From NCBI GenBank assembly GCA_036403795.1, contig DASWQJ010000295.1:1-15700 (forward strand): a stretch of 15,700 nt of DNA, read 5' to 3'. The translations under genes and the position numbers were made by a program. This document shows positions 1-7,779 of the stretch, one piece after another. Source of the stretch: Stenotrophomonas_A sp036403795. Its GTDB lineage: Bacteria; Pseudomonadota; Gammaproteobacteria; Xanthomonadales; Xanthomonadaceae. The notes below the pieces were generated by a model that was not told where the DNA came from, did not search any database, and was given only the letters and a program-made list of their open reading frames with translations. Within the stretch, counting starts at the first letter, position 1, and every line of letters begins with the position of its first letter.

Positions 1-4
1 GCCG

Positions 5-215
5 AGCTGGCGGGGTGGTGGGTCAGTGGGCCATGGATGGCCCACGTGCGGTGAGTGCGGCCATGGATGGCCGCTCGAACCGCGACCCACCATCCCGGCA
101 GCTCGGGGCCCGCACCGTAAGTACTTAAAACCAACCGCCCAAACCACCCGCGCCCACAATAAAAAACCCAACTCGCAAGCCGCGATACCTGGCGCCCCAG
201 GTAGGGAGAGGACCC
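5..215 (+). repeat. Structured dispersed repeat, copy L (inverted partner of 15487-15700)
   Basis: This segment matches the reverse complement of the window's right end. The first 119 bases differ at one position (102), and the homology continues with small indels to about 215. The first part can fold on itself. Arms 3-24 and 84-105 form a 22-bp stem with one mismatch and one G-T pair, enclosing two hairpins: 26-34 with 37-45, and 57-64 with 67-74. Both inner hairpins share the core GGCCATGGATGGCC. A third short hairpin (187-192 with 197-202) lies in the tail. The tail points inward, toward the TonB receptor gene. The layout resembles an intergenic palindromic repeat of the kind common in Xanthomonadaceae. 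No transposase is present and no function is assigned. Confidence 0.85.
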
Positions 216-265
216 GGTTTTCTGCAGCACGCCCTGCTGGCCGCCAAAAGCACAGCCACCGCCAG

Positions 266-322
266 CCGGTAATTTCAACGGAAACCGTTTAACGCATTAT
301 TGACATTTACCGGTCACCCGGG
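266..322 (+). promoter_or_regulatory. Cluster of dyad symmetries and possible promoter upstream of the TonB receptor
   Basis: Three dyads lie close together. AACGG-AAA-CCGTT (277-289) is a perfect inverted repeat. CCGGTAA (266-272) pairs with TTACCGG (307-313) around it. GTCACCCGGGTTAC (314-327) is a near-perfect palindrome. A TTGACA hexamer at 300-305 looks like a -35 box, but no convincing -10 follows at 16-18 bp. The 13-bp dyad has the size and position of a repressor operator. Its regulator is unknown and no regulator gene lies nearby. The rest of 216-421 shows nothing else recognisable. Confidence 0.35.
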
Positions 323-421
323 TTACTCGTGGATGGCGTACCGCCGCGGCCCCAGGGCCGCTCGCCCAGGAGGGGGGCGACAAGCTGGCGCATCTCCCGT
401 CCCCACCGGAGTCGTCCTTCC

Positions 422-2764
422 ATGAAATGCAATGCACTTGCCGCCGCCCTGCTCGCCGCGCTCTGCCCGCTTTCGGCCTTCGCCCAATCCACCACGCCCA
501 ATACGTTGGACACCGTCATCGTGACGGGTACGCGCGTGTCCGATCGCACCGTGGCCGAGTCGGCCTCGCCCATCGACATCATTTCGCCGGAAGCACTGAC
601 GGCCACGGGCACCACCGAACTGGCCACCGCGCTGTCGCGCGCCGTGCCCTCGTTGAATTTCCCAAGGCCGGCCATCACCGACGGCACCGACGCGGTGCGC
701 CCGGTACAACTGCGCGGACTGGCGCCGGACCAGGTGCTGGTGTTGGTGAACGGCAAGCGCTACCACACCACGGCGCTGGTCAATCTCAATGGCAGCCAGG
801 GCCGGGGCTCCTCGCCCGCCGACCTCAATACCATTCCGATCGCGGCGGTGGAACGCATCGAGGTGCTGCGCGATGGGGCTGCTGCGCAGTACGGTTCGGA
901 TGCCATCGCCGGCGTGATCAACGTCGTACTCAAGGGCAGCGCGAAAGGCGGCAGCCTGTCCGCACGCTACGGGCAGTTCAGCGCCGGCGACGGCGAGCAG
1001 TACCAACTCTCCGGTGACGGCGGCTTTGCGTTGGGCGACAAGGGCGCCATCCATCTCGCCGGCCAAGCCGGCCACCAGGACCAGACCGATCGCGCCAAGC
1101 CGTACAACGGGGTGGTCGAACAGCGATACGGTGACCCGGACATCGACCAGGGCGCGGTCTCCTACAACGGCGAATACAGCCCGGTCGATTACCTGACGTT
1201 CTATTCGTATGCGATGGCGAGTCGGCGCGAGGTGTTGTCCAACGGCTATTTCCGCTGGGACACCGACAACCGCAACCGGCCGCAGATCTATCCGGACGGT
1301 TTCCTGCCGCAGATCTACAACGTCAGCAAGGACGTGTCCTGGGTGGGTGGCCTCAAGACCCGCACGGCCGGCGATCTCAACATCGACCTCAGCTACAACT
1401 ACGGGCAGAACAACCTGCGCTTCGAGGTGCAGAACAGCCTCAACAACAGCATGGGGCTCGATTCGCCCACGCGGTTCTACGCCGGCAATCTGGAAGTCAC
1501 CCAGAACGTGCTCAACGCCGACTTCACCAAGACGCTGGAAGTAGGCCTGGCCTATCCGCTGGCGCTGGCATTTGGCCTGGAGTGGCGCGGCGAGAAATTC
1601 AACGAATCGCCCGGTGATCCGGCCTCGTATATCAACGGCGGCGTCCCTTCGGCCAATGGTTCGTTCCTGCCGGGCGCGCAGGTGTTTGCCGGATTCAAGC
1701 CATCCGACTCGGGTCACTACGATCGCCACAGCTATTCGGCCTACGTGGACATGGAGGCGAACCTGGGCGAGAAGTTCACCGTGGGTCTGGCCGGGCGCTA
1801 CGAGGACTACAGCGACTTTGGCGATACGGCCAACGGCAAGCTGTCGTTGCGTTATGCATTCACCGACAAGATCGCGTTGCGCGCCACGGCTTCGACCGGG
1901 TTCCGCGCGCCGTCGCTGCAGCAACAGTACTTCCAGTCGATCGCCACCAACTTCATCGATGGGGTGCCTTACGAGATCGGCACGTTCCGAACCGACAACC
2001 CCGCCGCGATCGCGCTCGGCGCAGAACCCCTGCGCGCCGAGGAGTCGGACAACTACAGCGTGGGGCTGGTGCTGCAACCGATCGATGCGCTGTACGTCAC
2101 CGTGGATGCGTACCGGATCAACATCGACGATCGCATCCTGCTGTCGGAGAACCTGACCTCCACCGCCGTGCGCAATTATCTGCAGGCCAATGGCTATACC
2201 GGCATCGGTGGCGGGCGCTACTTCACCAATGCGGTGGATACCAAGACCTCTGGCGTGGACGCCATCGGCACCTATCGCTGGGCGCTGGACAGCGGACCGC
2301 TGGAGTTGACCGCCGGTTACAACTACAACAAGACCGAAGTGGAAAGCATCGCGCCGAACCCGCCGGCCCTGGAAGCGATCGACCCCACCGCGGTGCGGAT
2401 CGGGCGCACCGAGATCGGCCGCATCACCAAGGGCGCGCCGCGCGACAAGTTCTTCCTGGGCGGGACCTGGTCGCCGCAGGACTGGCGCTTCACCGCCACC
2501 ACGACGCGCTGGGGCGACTTCACCAGTTACGGCACCACGCCTTCGCTGGACCAGACCTACAAGGCGAAGTGGACGTTGGACCTGGCTGCGACGTGGGTGC
2601 TGGATCGCTGGAGCTTCACCCTGGGCGGCGACAACGTGCTCAACGAATATCCCGATGAGCAGCTGGCGGGCCTGGGCACCCGTACCTACCTGCCCTACAG
2701 CACCTCCTCGCCGTTCGGATTCAACGGCGCGTTCGTGTATGCGAACGTGGACTACAAGTGGTGA
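422..2764 (+). CDS. TonB-dependent outer-membrane receptor, substrate unknown
   Basis: The 780-residue product is a TonB-dependent receptor: a 22-strand barrel closed by a plug, moving a scarce ligand into the periplasm with TonB/ExbBD energy. Residues 1-21 form a signal peptide ending AFA|Q. A TonB box follows (DTVIVTGTR, 30-38). The plug spans about 45-172, with the family signatures LVNGKRYH and ERIEVLRDGAAAQYGSDAIAGVINVVL. The remainder is barrel, ending in a tryptophan as expected for BAM recognition. The start at 422 was chosen because it gives a clean signal peptide and has a GGAG 10 bases upstream; an upstream in-frame ATG at 329 would bury the signal. The gene appears monocistronic and is followed by a hairpin. 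The ligand cannot be named. A sugar, siderophore or other ligand is possible, and the B12 operon is convergent and probably separate. Confidence 0.9.
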   Translation: MKCNALAAALLAALCPLSAFAQSTTPNTLDTVIVTGTRVSDRTVAESASPIDIISPEALTATGTTELATALSRAVPSLNFPRPAITDGTDAVRPVQLRGLAPDQVLVLVNGKRYHTTALVNLNGSQGRGSSPADLNTIPIAAVERIEVLRDGAAAQYGSDAIAGVINVVLKGSAKGGSLSARYGQFSAGDGEQYQLSGDGGFALGDKGAIHLAGQAGHQDQTDRAKPYNGVVEQRYGDPDIDQGAVSYNGEYSPVDYLTFYSYAMASRREVLSNGYFRWDTDNRNRPQIYPDGFLPQIYNVSKDVSWVGGLKTRTAGDLNIDLSYNYGQNNLRFEVQNSLNNSMGLDSPTRFYAGNLEVTQNVLNADFTKTLEVGLAYPLALAFGLEWRGEKFNESPGDPASYINGGVPSANGSFLPGAQVFAGFKPSDSGHYDRHSYSAYVDMEANLGEKFTVGLAGRYEDYSDFGDTANGKLSLRYAFTDKIALRATASTGFRAPSLQQQYFQSIATNFIDGVPYEIGTFRTDNPAAIALGAEPLRAEESDNYSVGLVLQPIDALYVTVDAYRINIDDRILLSENLTSTAVRNYLQANGYTGIGGGRYFTNAVDTKTSGVDAIGTYRWALDSGPLELTAGYNYNKTEVESIAPNPPALEAIDPTAVRIGRTEIGRITKGAPRDKFFLGGTWSPQDWRFTATTTRWGDFTSYGTTPSLDQTYKAKWTLDLAATWVLDRWSFTLGGDNVLNEYPDEQLAGLGTRTYLPYSTSSPFGFNGAFVYANVDYKW

Positions 2765-2784
2765 GGGCGGCGCCAGCGGCTCGG

Positions 2785-2845
2785 CGCAGCGAGACGATCT
2801 GAGTCGTCCCGCTGCGGCTTAAGCCGCGCCCGGGTGGTTTTCCTT
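2785..2845 (+). terminator. Hairpin region after the TonB receptor, possible terminator
   Basis: Bases 2785-2797 pair with 2804-2816 (13 bp, one mismatch, 6-base loop), beginning 21 bases after the receptor stop. A perfect 14-bp palindrome (GCGGCTTAAGCCGC, 2814-2827) overlaps its end, and a TTTTCCTT run ends at 2845. The T run is about ten bases from the second stem, so this is an imperfect intrinsic terminator. Confidence 0.4.
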
Positions 2846-2940
2846 CGCGCCCGCGCGCGCTGATGAAGCAGCGTCCGGGTGAAACCGGGCCGCTGCGGGG
2901 TCTTCACAAAGGTCGAGCGACGGACCCGTTGGAACCAGAA

Positions 2941-2980
2941 CCGCGTATTTCCCAGGAAATACGCGGCACGGCATTGCCGC
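2941..2980 (+). promoter_or_regulatory. Perfect 12-bp inverted repeat upstream of ybaL
   Basis: CCGCGTATTTCC (2941-2952) and GGAAATACGCGG (2955-2966) are perfect complements separated by two bases. A second small dyad follows (GCGGCA 2963-2968 with TGCCGC 2975-2980). The first lies 63 bases before the ybaL start. It could be a dimeric repressor operator or an RNA hairpin; without a T run it is not an obvious terminator. No binding protein can be named from the sequence. Confidence 0.45.
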
Positions 2981-3029
2981 GTTGCGCATTCATCGGCGAC
3001 ACTCGACCCCCTTGCCTGCGTTCGAGCCG

Positions 3030-4727
3030 ATGCATCACGACACCAGCCTCATCGACATCATTGCCGTCGGCCTTGCCGTCGCCTTCGTATTGGGCGCGTT
3101 GGCCAATCGCCTGCGGTTGTCGCCACTGGTCGGTTATCTGGTCGCCGGCATGCTGGTGGGTCCGTTCACGCCCGGGTTCGTCGCCAACCAGGACCTGGCC
3201 AACCAGCTGTCCGAACTGGGCGTGATGCTGCTGATGTTTGGGGTGGGCCTGCACTTCTCGCTGGCCGACCTGCTGGAAGTGAAGTGGATCGCCATTCCCG
3301 GTGCCGTGGTGCAGATCGTGGTGGCCACCCTGCTCGGTTGGGGCCTGGCCTGGACGATGGGTTGGCCGCCGCTCAATGGCCTGGTGTTTGGCCTGGCGCT
3401 GTCGGTGGCGAGCACGGTGGTGCTGTTGCGCGCGTTGGAAGAGCGGCGCCTGCTGGAAACCCAGCGCGGCAAGATCGCCATCGGCTGGCTGATCGTCGAA
3501 GACCTGGTGATGGTGCTGGCGCTGGTGCTGTTGCCCGCCTTGGCGCAGGCGATGGAAGGACGCGGCGGCGCCGGGGCCGGCGGCGAAATCGCCTTGGCGA
3601 TGGGCTGGACGCTGCTGAAGATGGCCGCTTTCGTGATGGTGATGCTGGTCGTGGGACGTCGCGCCATTCCGTGGATCCTGGCCAAGGTCGCGGCCACCGG
3701 CTCGCGCGAATTGTTCACCCTTGGCGTACTGGCCATCGCACTGGGCGTGGCGTTTGGATCGGCGACGTTGTTTGGCGTGTCGTTCGCACTGGGTGCGTTC
3801 TTCGCCGGCATGCTGCTCAACGAATCGGAACTCAGCCACAAGGCCGCCAACGATTCGCTGCCGCTGCGCGATGCGTTTGCCGTGTTGTTTTTCGTATCGG
3901 TGGGCATGCTGTTCAATCCCAGCATCCTGCTCAACCATCCCTGGCAGGTGTTGGCCACGTTCCTGACGATCACCGTGGGCAAGTCGGTGGCGGCCTTCGT
4001 GATCGTGCGGGCGTTCGGCCACCCTACCGGCACGGCACTGACGATCTCGGTAAGCCTGGCGCAGATCGGCGAGTTCTCCTTCATCCTGGCCGGGCTGGGC
4101 GTGGGGCTGTCGATCCTGCCCGAGACCGGGCGCGATTTGATCCTGGCCGGTTCGCTGCTGTCGATCATCGCCAACCCGTTCCTGTTCACCTGGCTGGATC
4201 GCTGGCAGGCGCGCAATGCCGTGGAAGCGCCGGTGGCCATCGAGCCGGACCTGCCGCCGGGTCCGTCGCTGGACCTGCACGGCCACGCCATCGTGGTCGG
4301 TTACGGCCGCGTCGGCAGCGCGCTGGCGCCACTGCTGCGCGAACGTGGCGTGCCGGTGCTGGTGATCGATGACAATCGCGACCATGTGGAGCGCGCGCAT
4401 GCGGCCGGCATCCCGGCCATCCGCGGCAGCGCGGCCAACGACAAGGTGCTGGCAGAAGCACATCCGGAACGCGCCAAGATCGCGGTGCTGGCAATTCCGC
4501 AACCGTTGGAAGCCGGCGAGACACTGAGCAAGCTGCGCGCGCTCAATCCGTCGCTGACCCTGCTGGCGCGCGCGCACAGCGAGGTGGAAGTGAAGTACCT
4601 GCTGGACCACGGCGCCGATGGCGCGGTGCTGGCCGAACGCGAGCTGGCGCATTCGTTGACCGAAATGATCTTGTCGACGCCGCCTTATCGCGCGTTGCGG
4701 CAACAGGCGCCGGTCGGAACGCCTTAG
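3030..4727 (+). CDS. ybaL: YbaL-family CPA2 monovalent cation:proton antiporter with RCK domain
   Basis: The 565-residue product closely resembles E. coli YbaL (about 558 residues) from its first residues onward, which is why the start is placed at the MHHDTSLI methionine and not at an earlier in-frame ATG at 2982. The Shine-Dalgarno is weak. The N-terminal part (about 8-390) is a Kef-type Na+/H+-exchanger membrane domain with roughly a dozen hydrophobic segments. It includes LMFGVGLHFSL (68-78), LSVASTVVLLRALEERR and GWLIVEDLVMV, whose aspartate (158) is the expected ion-coupling residue. A cytoplasmic RCK_N/TrkA-N domain follows (about 418-535), with the Rossmann motif VVGYGRVGS, which would bind a dinucleotide and gate transport. 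The family is thought to exchange K+ or Na+ for H+ at the inner membrane. It has no evident link to the cobalamin genes. Confidence 0.9.
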   Translation: MHHDTSLIDIIAVGLAVAFVLGALANRLRLSPLVGYLVAGMLVGPFTPGFVANQDLANQLSELGVMLLMFGVGLHFSLADLLEVKWIAIPGAVVQIVVATLLGWGLAWTMGWPPLNGLVFGLALSVASTVVLLRALEERRLLETQRGKIAIGWLIVEDLVMVLALVLLPALAQAMEGRGGAGAGGEIALAMGWTLLKMAAFVMVMLVVGRRAIPWILAKVAATGSRELFTLGVLAIALGVAFGSATLFGVSFALGAFFAGMLLNESELSHKAANDSLPLRDAFAVLFFVSVGMLFNPSILLNHPWQVLATFLTITVGKSVAAFVIVRAFGHPTGTALTISVSLAQIGEFSFILAGLGVGLSILPETGRDLILAGSLLSIIANPFLFTWLDRWQARNAVEAPVAIEPDLPPGPSLDLHGHAIVVGYGRVGSALAPLLRERGVPVLVIDDNRDHVERAHAAGIPAIRGSAANDKVLAEAHPERAKIAVLAIPQPLEAGETLSKLRALNPSLTLLARAHSEVEVKYLLDHGADGAVLAERELAHSLTEMILSTPPYRALRQQAPVGTP

Positions 4728-4755
4728 CCACCTCAGGCAGACGGGCCTGACGTGG
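4728..4755. terminator. Hairpin between convergent ybaL and cobS
   Basis: Bases 4728-4738 (CCACCTCAGGC) pair with 4745-4755 (GCCTGACGTGG) with one mismatch and a 6-base loop, starting directly after the ybaL stop. It lies in the 102-base gap between two convergent genes, where it could act on both strands. Neither side carries a T run, so termination is inferred from position only. Confidence 0.4.
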
Positions 4756-4829
4756 CCTCGCGTGGTCCGCAGCATTGGAGCGTGGAACCGCGCGTCGTAC
4801 CTCGCCGGCGCCGACAGTGGGCGTTGCGG

Positions 4830-5552
4830 CTAGAGGGCCAGCGCGACCAGCACCGCCGCTTCCACGATCTCGCACAGCGCGCCACACGTATCGCCCGTCA
4901 TGCCGCCCAGTCGACTCACGCACGCACGTCGCCACAGCCAGAACACGACCACGACGACCAGCAGCGCGGCCAACCCGCGCACGCCCGGCAGTATTGCCAG
5001 CGCCGCGGCCAGCGCCAACGCAACGATGCAGGCCAAGCGCGACGCGTCGGCCAGGCCGCTGCCCAGGCCTCCGGCGCGTACATAGGGGGTGGTGAGGAAA
5101 GCCGCCGTCAGTGCCGCGCGACCGAGCAAGGGCGCCATGGCCACGGCGATCAAGGGCGGCGCCTGCAGGCTGGCCAGTGCCGCGAACTTCAGCAGCAGCA
5201 CCAGCACCACGGCGGTGACGCCGGCCGGGCCGCTGCGCGGGTCTTTCATGATCGCCAACGTGCGCTGGCGATCCCCTAGCCCGCCCACCCAGGCATCGGC
5301 AGTGTCGGCCAGTCCATCCAGGTGCAAGCCGCCGGTCAGCCAGGTCCATGCCAGCAGCAACAAGGCAGCGCCCAGCAGCGGGGGACTCTCCTGCAGGCAC
5401 CACGCCAACATGGCCAACGCCAGGCCCAGCAACAGGCCCACCACCGGGTACCAGGCCAGCGAACGCGCACGCGTGGAGGCATCGGCGAACACGCGTGGCG
5501 GCACAGGCACGCGAGTGAGGAAACCCAGCGCGGCCAGCAGCCCATCGATCAT
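4830..5552 (-). CDS. cobS: Adenosylcobinamide-GDP ribazoletransferase (cobalamin synthase) CobS
   Basis: The 240-residue product is the membrane enzyme that joins adenosylcobinamide-GDP to alpha-ribazole (or its phosphate), the ligand-attachment step of cobalamin assembly. Family signatures are LTGGLHLDGLADTADA near residue 73, with the acidic metal-binding residues, KDPRSGPAG near 102, and LGGMTGDTCGA toward the C-terminus. Several long Ala/Leu/Val segments are inner-membrane helices. Length is normal (E. coli CobS is about 247). The start is supported by GAGGT at 5561-5565, eight bases upstream, and by an ATGA overlap with the preceding cobC stop (5549-5552). It is the last gene of the minus-strand operon and ends in TAG. 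Confidence 0.95.
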   Translation of the reverse strand: MIDGLLAALGFLTRVPVPPRVFADASTRARSLAWYPVVGLLLGLALAMLAWCLQESPPLLGAALLLLAWTWLTGGLHLDGLADTADAWVGGLGDRQRTLAIMKDPRSGPAGVTAVVLVLLLKFAALASLQAPPLIAVAMAPLLGRAALTAAFLTTPYVRAGGLGSGLADASRLACIVALALAAALAILPGVRGLAALLVVVVVFWLWRRACVSRLGGMTGDTCGALCEIVEAAVLVALAL

Positions 5553-6175
5553 GGCGCGATACCTCGCGGCGGTGGCCAGGCCAAGCGGTGGCGCGAAGCG
5601 TGGGGCACCTGGATGGAGACCATCTCGCCGAATGGCCGTCCTTCGGCCAGACAGCGCAGCGCACGGATCGCGCCACCGTGGGTGACCACCAGCACGCGCT
5701 GGCCTGGTCCTTGACCGGGGATTTGGACTTGCCCAGGGATGGATTCCAGCTTGGGCCCTGGGTTGGAACCGATGCTGGCGATCTCGTCGATCGCCGCACT
5801 CAGGCGCCCGCGGAACTGGGCGAATGATTCGCCGCCCGGCGGCGGATGCGCCACCGGATCGGCCCAGAAGCGCCCAAGCGCTTCGCCCTGGTCACGGTCG
5901 ATCTCTTCGATCGGAACGCCTTGCCAGTGGCCAAAATGGTATTCGACCAACCGGTTGTCCAGACGCAGTGGCAGGCCACGCAGGGCGGCAAGCTCGGCGG
6001 CGAAGGCCGCGCAGCGCTGCAATGTCGACGATACGATGGCATCCCATTGGCCCTGCGCCGTGGCCTGGCGCAACTGCTGCCAACCCAACTCACTGAGCGG
6101 ATCGTCCAGTTGCCCGCGATAGCTGCGCTGAGCGGTGTCGCCGTGACGCAGCAGTTCGATGGTCGCCACAGTCAT
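5549..6175 (-). CDS. cobC: Alpha-ribazole-5'-phosphate phosphatase CobC (histidine phosphatase family)
   Basis: The 208-residue product belongs to the phosphoglycerate-mutase-like histidine phosphatases. Its place between cobT and cobS marks it as the enzyme that removes phosphate during lower-ligand assembly. Catalytic features are LLRHGDT (8-14; His11 is the phosphohistidine), the glutamate region VEYHFGHWQG (77-86) and VVTHGG (163-168; His166). Residues about 135-159, just before the last motif, are an unusual Pro/Gly/Gln-rich stretch (two IPGQ repeats) encoded by partly palindromic DNA; it looks inserted. The frame is intact and all catalytic residues remain, so activity is expected. The start overlaps the cobT stop as ATGA (6172-6175), and the stop overlaps the cobS start. 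Confidence 0.85.
   Translation of the reverse strand: MTVATIELLRHGDTAQRSYRGQLDDPLSELGWQQLRQATAQGQWDAIVSSTLQRCAAFAAELAALRGLPLRLDNRLVEYHFGHWQGVPIEEIDRDQGEALGRFWADPVAHPPPGGESFAQFRGRLSAAIDEIASIGSNPGPKLESIPGQVQIPGQGPGQRVLVVTHGGAIRALRCLAEGRPFGEMVSIQVPHASRHRLAWPPPRGIAP
5699..5773 (-). repeat. Palindromic low-complexity segment inside cobC
   Basis: The segment encodes a Pro/Gly-rich linker at cobC residues 135-159. It contains the inverted arms CCCAGGG (5732-5738) and CCCTGGG (5756-5762). Repeated TTGG/CCC motifs surround them. It interrupts an otherwise ordinary histidine phosphatase just before the THGG motif. An in-frame dispersed repeat is one explanation; a natural loop extension is the other. 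Confidence 0.35.
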
Positions 6176-7218
6176 GCTTGCGACACCCCGGCCTCTTCGA
6201 ACGTCGCCATCTTCGCGTGCAACGCACACGCCAGGCGCAGCAGCGGCACGGCGAGTGCGGCGCCACTGCCTTCGCCCAGGCGCAAGCCCAGGTCGAGCAA
6301 GGGCTCGGCGTCCAGCGCGGCAAGCACCTTGACGTGCCCCTGCTCGTGCGAGCGATGGGCGAACAACAACCAATCCTGCAGGGCCGGTTGCATCCGCACC
6401 GCGGTCAATGCCGCGACGCTGGCGATGAAACCGTCGACCAGTACGGGCATGCGCGACTGCGCGGCCGCGATATAGGCCCCGGCCAGTGCCGCAATCTCGA
6501 AACCACCCAATCGCCGCAACCATTCCTGTGCCGGACGGTCGCCAGCGTGTCGCCGCAGCGCGCGCGCCACGACCTCGGTCTTGTGGGATATGCCCGCGGC
6601 ATCCAGCCCGGTGCCCGCGCCGGTCAACGAGTCTGCCGACAGGCCCAGCAGCGCGGCACCCAGCGCCGCGGCCGAGGTGGTATTGCCAATCCCCATTTCA
6701 CCGCCGACATAGAGCTGCGCCCCCGCTTCGCGCGCGGCGGCCACGCTGTCGGCGCCAGCTTGCAACGCAAGCGACATCTGGTCGGTGGTCATGGCGTCGA
6801 CCTCGCAGAAGTTGCCGCTGCACGGGGCGATGCGCGCCCGACGCACGCCGGCAATCTCGCCCGCATCGTTGACCGTGCCCAGGTCGACCACCTCGAGCGT
6901 CGCGCCCAGTTCGCGCGCGAGCACGGCGATGGCCGCGCCGCCACGGGCGAAGTTGCGCAACATCTCGCCGGTCACTGCCTGGGGAAACGCCGACACGCCT
7001 TCGACGGCGACCCCATGGTCGGCCGCGAAGACCGCGATGTGCACGCGATCCAGTGCGGGCATTGCTTGCCCTTGCAGGCCCGCCAGGCGCACGGCCAGCG
7101 CTTCCAGGCGACCCAGCGCACCGGGTGGCTTGGTCAATCGGCCCTGGCGCGCCCAGGCGGCGTCGGCGGTTGCCTGGTCGGGTCCGCGCACCGGCGCCTG
7201 CCACCACAAACGACTCAT
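6172..7218 (-). CDS. cobT: Nicotinate-nucleotide-dimethylbenzimidazole phosphoribosyltransferase CobT
   Basis: The 348-residue product transfers phosphoribose from nicotinate mononucleotide to dimethylbenzimidazole or another base, making alpha-ribazole phosphate, the activated lower ligand. Signatures in order are LTKPPGALGRLE (28-39), VFAADHGV (63-70), GGEMGIGNTTSAAAL (172-186), GTGLDAAGISHK (202-213) and LRLGEGSGAALA (312-323). Glu316 corresponds to the general base (Glu317 in the Salmonella enzyme). Length is typical. The start at 7218 is fixed by a strong GGGAGGT (7224-7230) five bases upstream and by the ATGA overlap with the cobU stop (7215-7218); a longer frame to 7266 exists but lacks support. 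The enzyme acts in the cytoplasm. Confidence 0.95.
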   Translation of the reverse strand: MSRLWWQAPVRGPDQATADAAWARQGRLTKPPGALGRLEALAVRLAGLQGQAMPALDRVHIAVFAADHGVAVEGVSAFPQAVTGEMLRNFARGGAAIAVLARELGATLEVVDLGTVNDAGEIAGVRRARIAPCSGNFCEVDAMTTDQMSLALQAGADSVAAAREAGAQLYVGGEMGIGNTTSAAALGAALLGLSADSLTGAGTGLDAAGISHKTEVVARALRRHAGDRPAQEWLRRLGGFEIAALAGAYIAAAQSRMPVLVDGFIASVAALTAVRMQPALQDWLLFAHRSHEQGHVKVLAALDAEPLLDLGLRLGEGSGAALAVPLLRLACALHAKMATFEEAGVSQA

Positions 7219-7736
7219 GCCGCACCTCCCTTGAGCCACAACGGTAAGCCGGCGACGACCAGGCAAACGCGGTCGCAGTGTGCGGCCAGCAACTGATGCA
7301 GCCGCCCGGCCTCATCCACGAACCGGCGACTCAGCGCGCCCATCGGCACGACGCCCTGCCCGACCTCGTTGCTCACCAGCAGGATGCGACCGGGCAGGTG
7401 GGGCAACGTGGCCAGCAGCGCATCGCGCTCGCGGGCGAACCGGCCGGGATCGACATCGCCCATCAGATTACTCAACCACAGCGTGAGGCAGTCGACGATC
7501 AGCACGCGCTCCGGCGCGGCGTGCAAGCGCAGCGCATCGGCCAACCCAGTGGGTGCCTCCACGCAAGCCCAGTGCGCGGGCCGCCGTGCGCGGTGATGTT
7601 CGATGCGCGCGTCCATCTCGGCATCCAGCGCTTGCGCAGTCGCCACGTAGACCACCGATAGACCGCTGTCGAGCGCGCGCCGCTCGGCCAGCGCGCTCTT
7701 GCCGGAACGGGCACCGCCCAGGATCAGTTCGTGCAT
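7215..7736 (-). CDS. cobU: Adenosylcobinamide kinase / adenosylcobinamide-phosphate guanylyltransferase CobU
   Basis: The 173-residue bifunctional enzyme phosphorylates adenosylcobinamide and then adds GMP, giving the GDP-activated intermediate used by CobS. It has the P-loop GGARSGKS (7-14), the HHRARRPAHW segment (from 47) with the histidine pair expected to hold the guanylyl group, VDCLTLWLSNL as a Walker B-like strand, and VSNEVGQGVVP near the base-binding side. Salmonella CobU has about 181 residues. The start at 7736 is chosen because MHELILGGARSGKS is the usual N-terminus. Its Shine-Dalgarno is weak, and it lies 43 bases downstream of the cbiP stop, one of the two larger gaps in the operon. 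A frame open upstream to 8048 is overlap with cbiP. Confidence 0.93.
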   Translation of the reverse strand: MHELILGGARSGKSALAERRALDSGLSVVYVATAQALDAEMDARIEHHRARRPAHWACVEAPTGLADALRLHAAPERVLIVDCLTLWLSNLMGDVDPGRFARERDALLATLPHLPGRILLVSNEVGQGVVPMGALSRRFVDEAGRLHQLLAAHCDRVCLVVAGLPLWLKGGAA

Positions 7737-7779
7737 TGGCTTTGCTGTGTCCCGATAGAGATGACGCGATGCGGCAGGC

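Noticed and set aside
26..292. Possible 88-residue protein beginning in repeat copy L
   Set aside because: The frame is made of the repeat's palindromes and tail, with no ribosome site and no recognisable domain; it is a repeat artefact.
323..2077. Long minus-strand open frame (584 codons) opposite the TonB receptor
   Set aside because: It is antisense to a clear receptor gene, its translation is Arg/Ala/Gly/Val-rich with no family motif, and it is the expected shadow of high-GC codon use.
2904..4775. Long minus-strand open frame (623 codons) opposite ybaL
   Set aside because: Its composition is Gln/His/Arg-rich low complexity and it mirrors the antiporter codons; no domain is recognisable.
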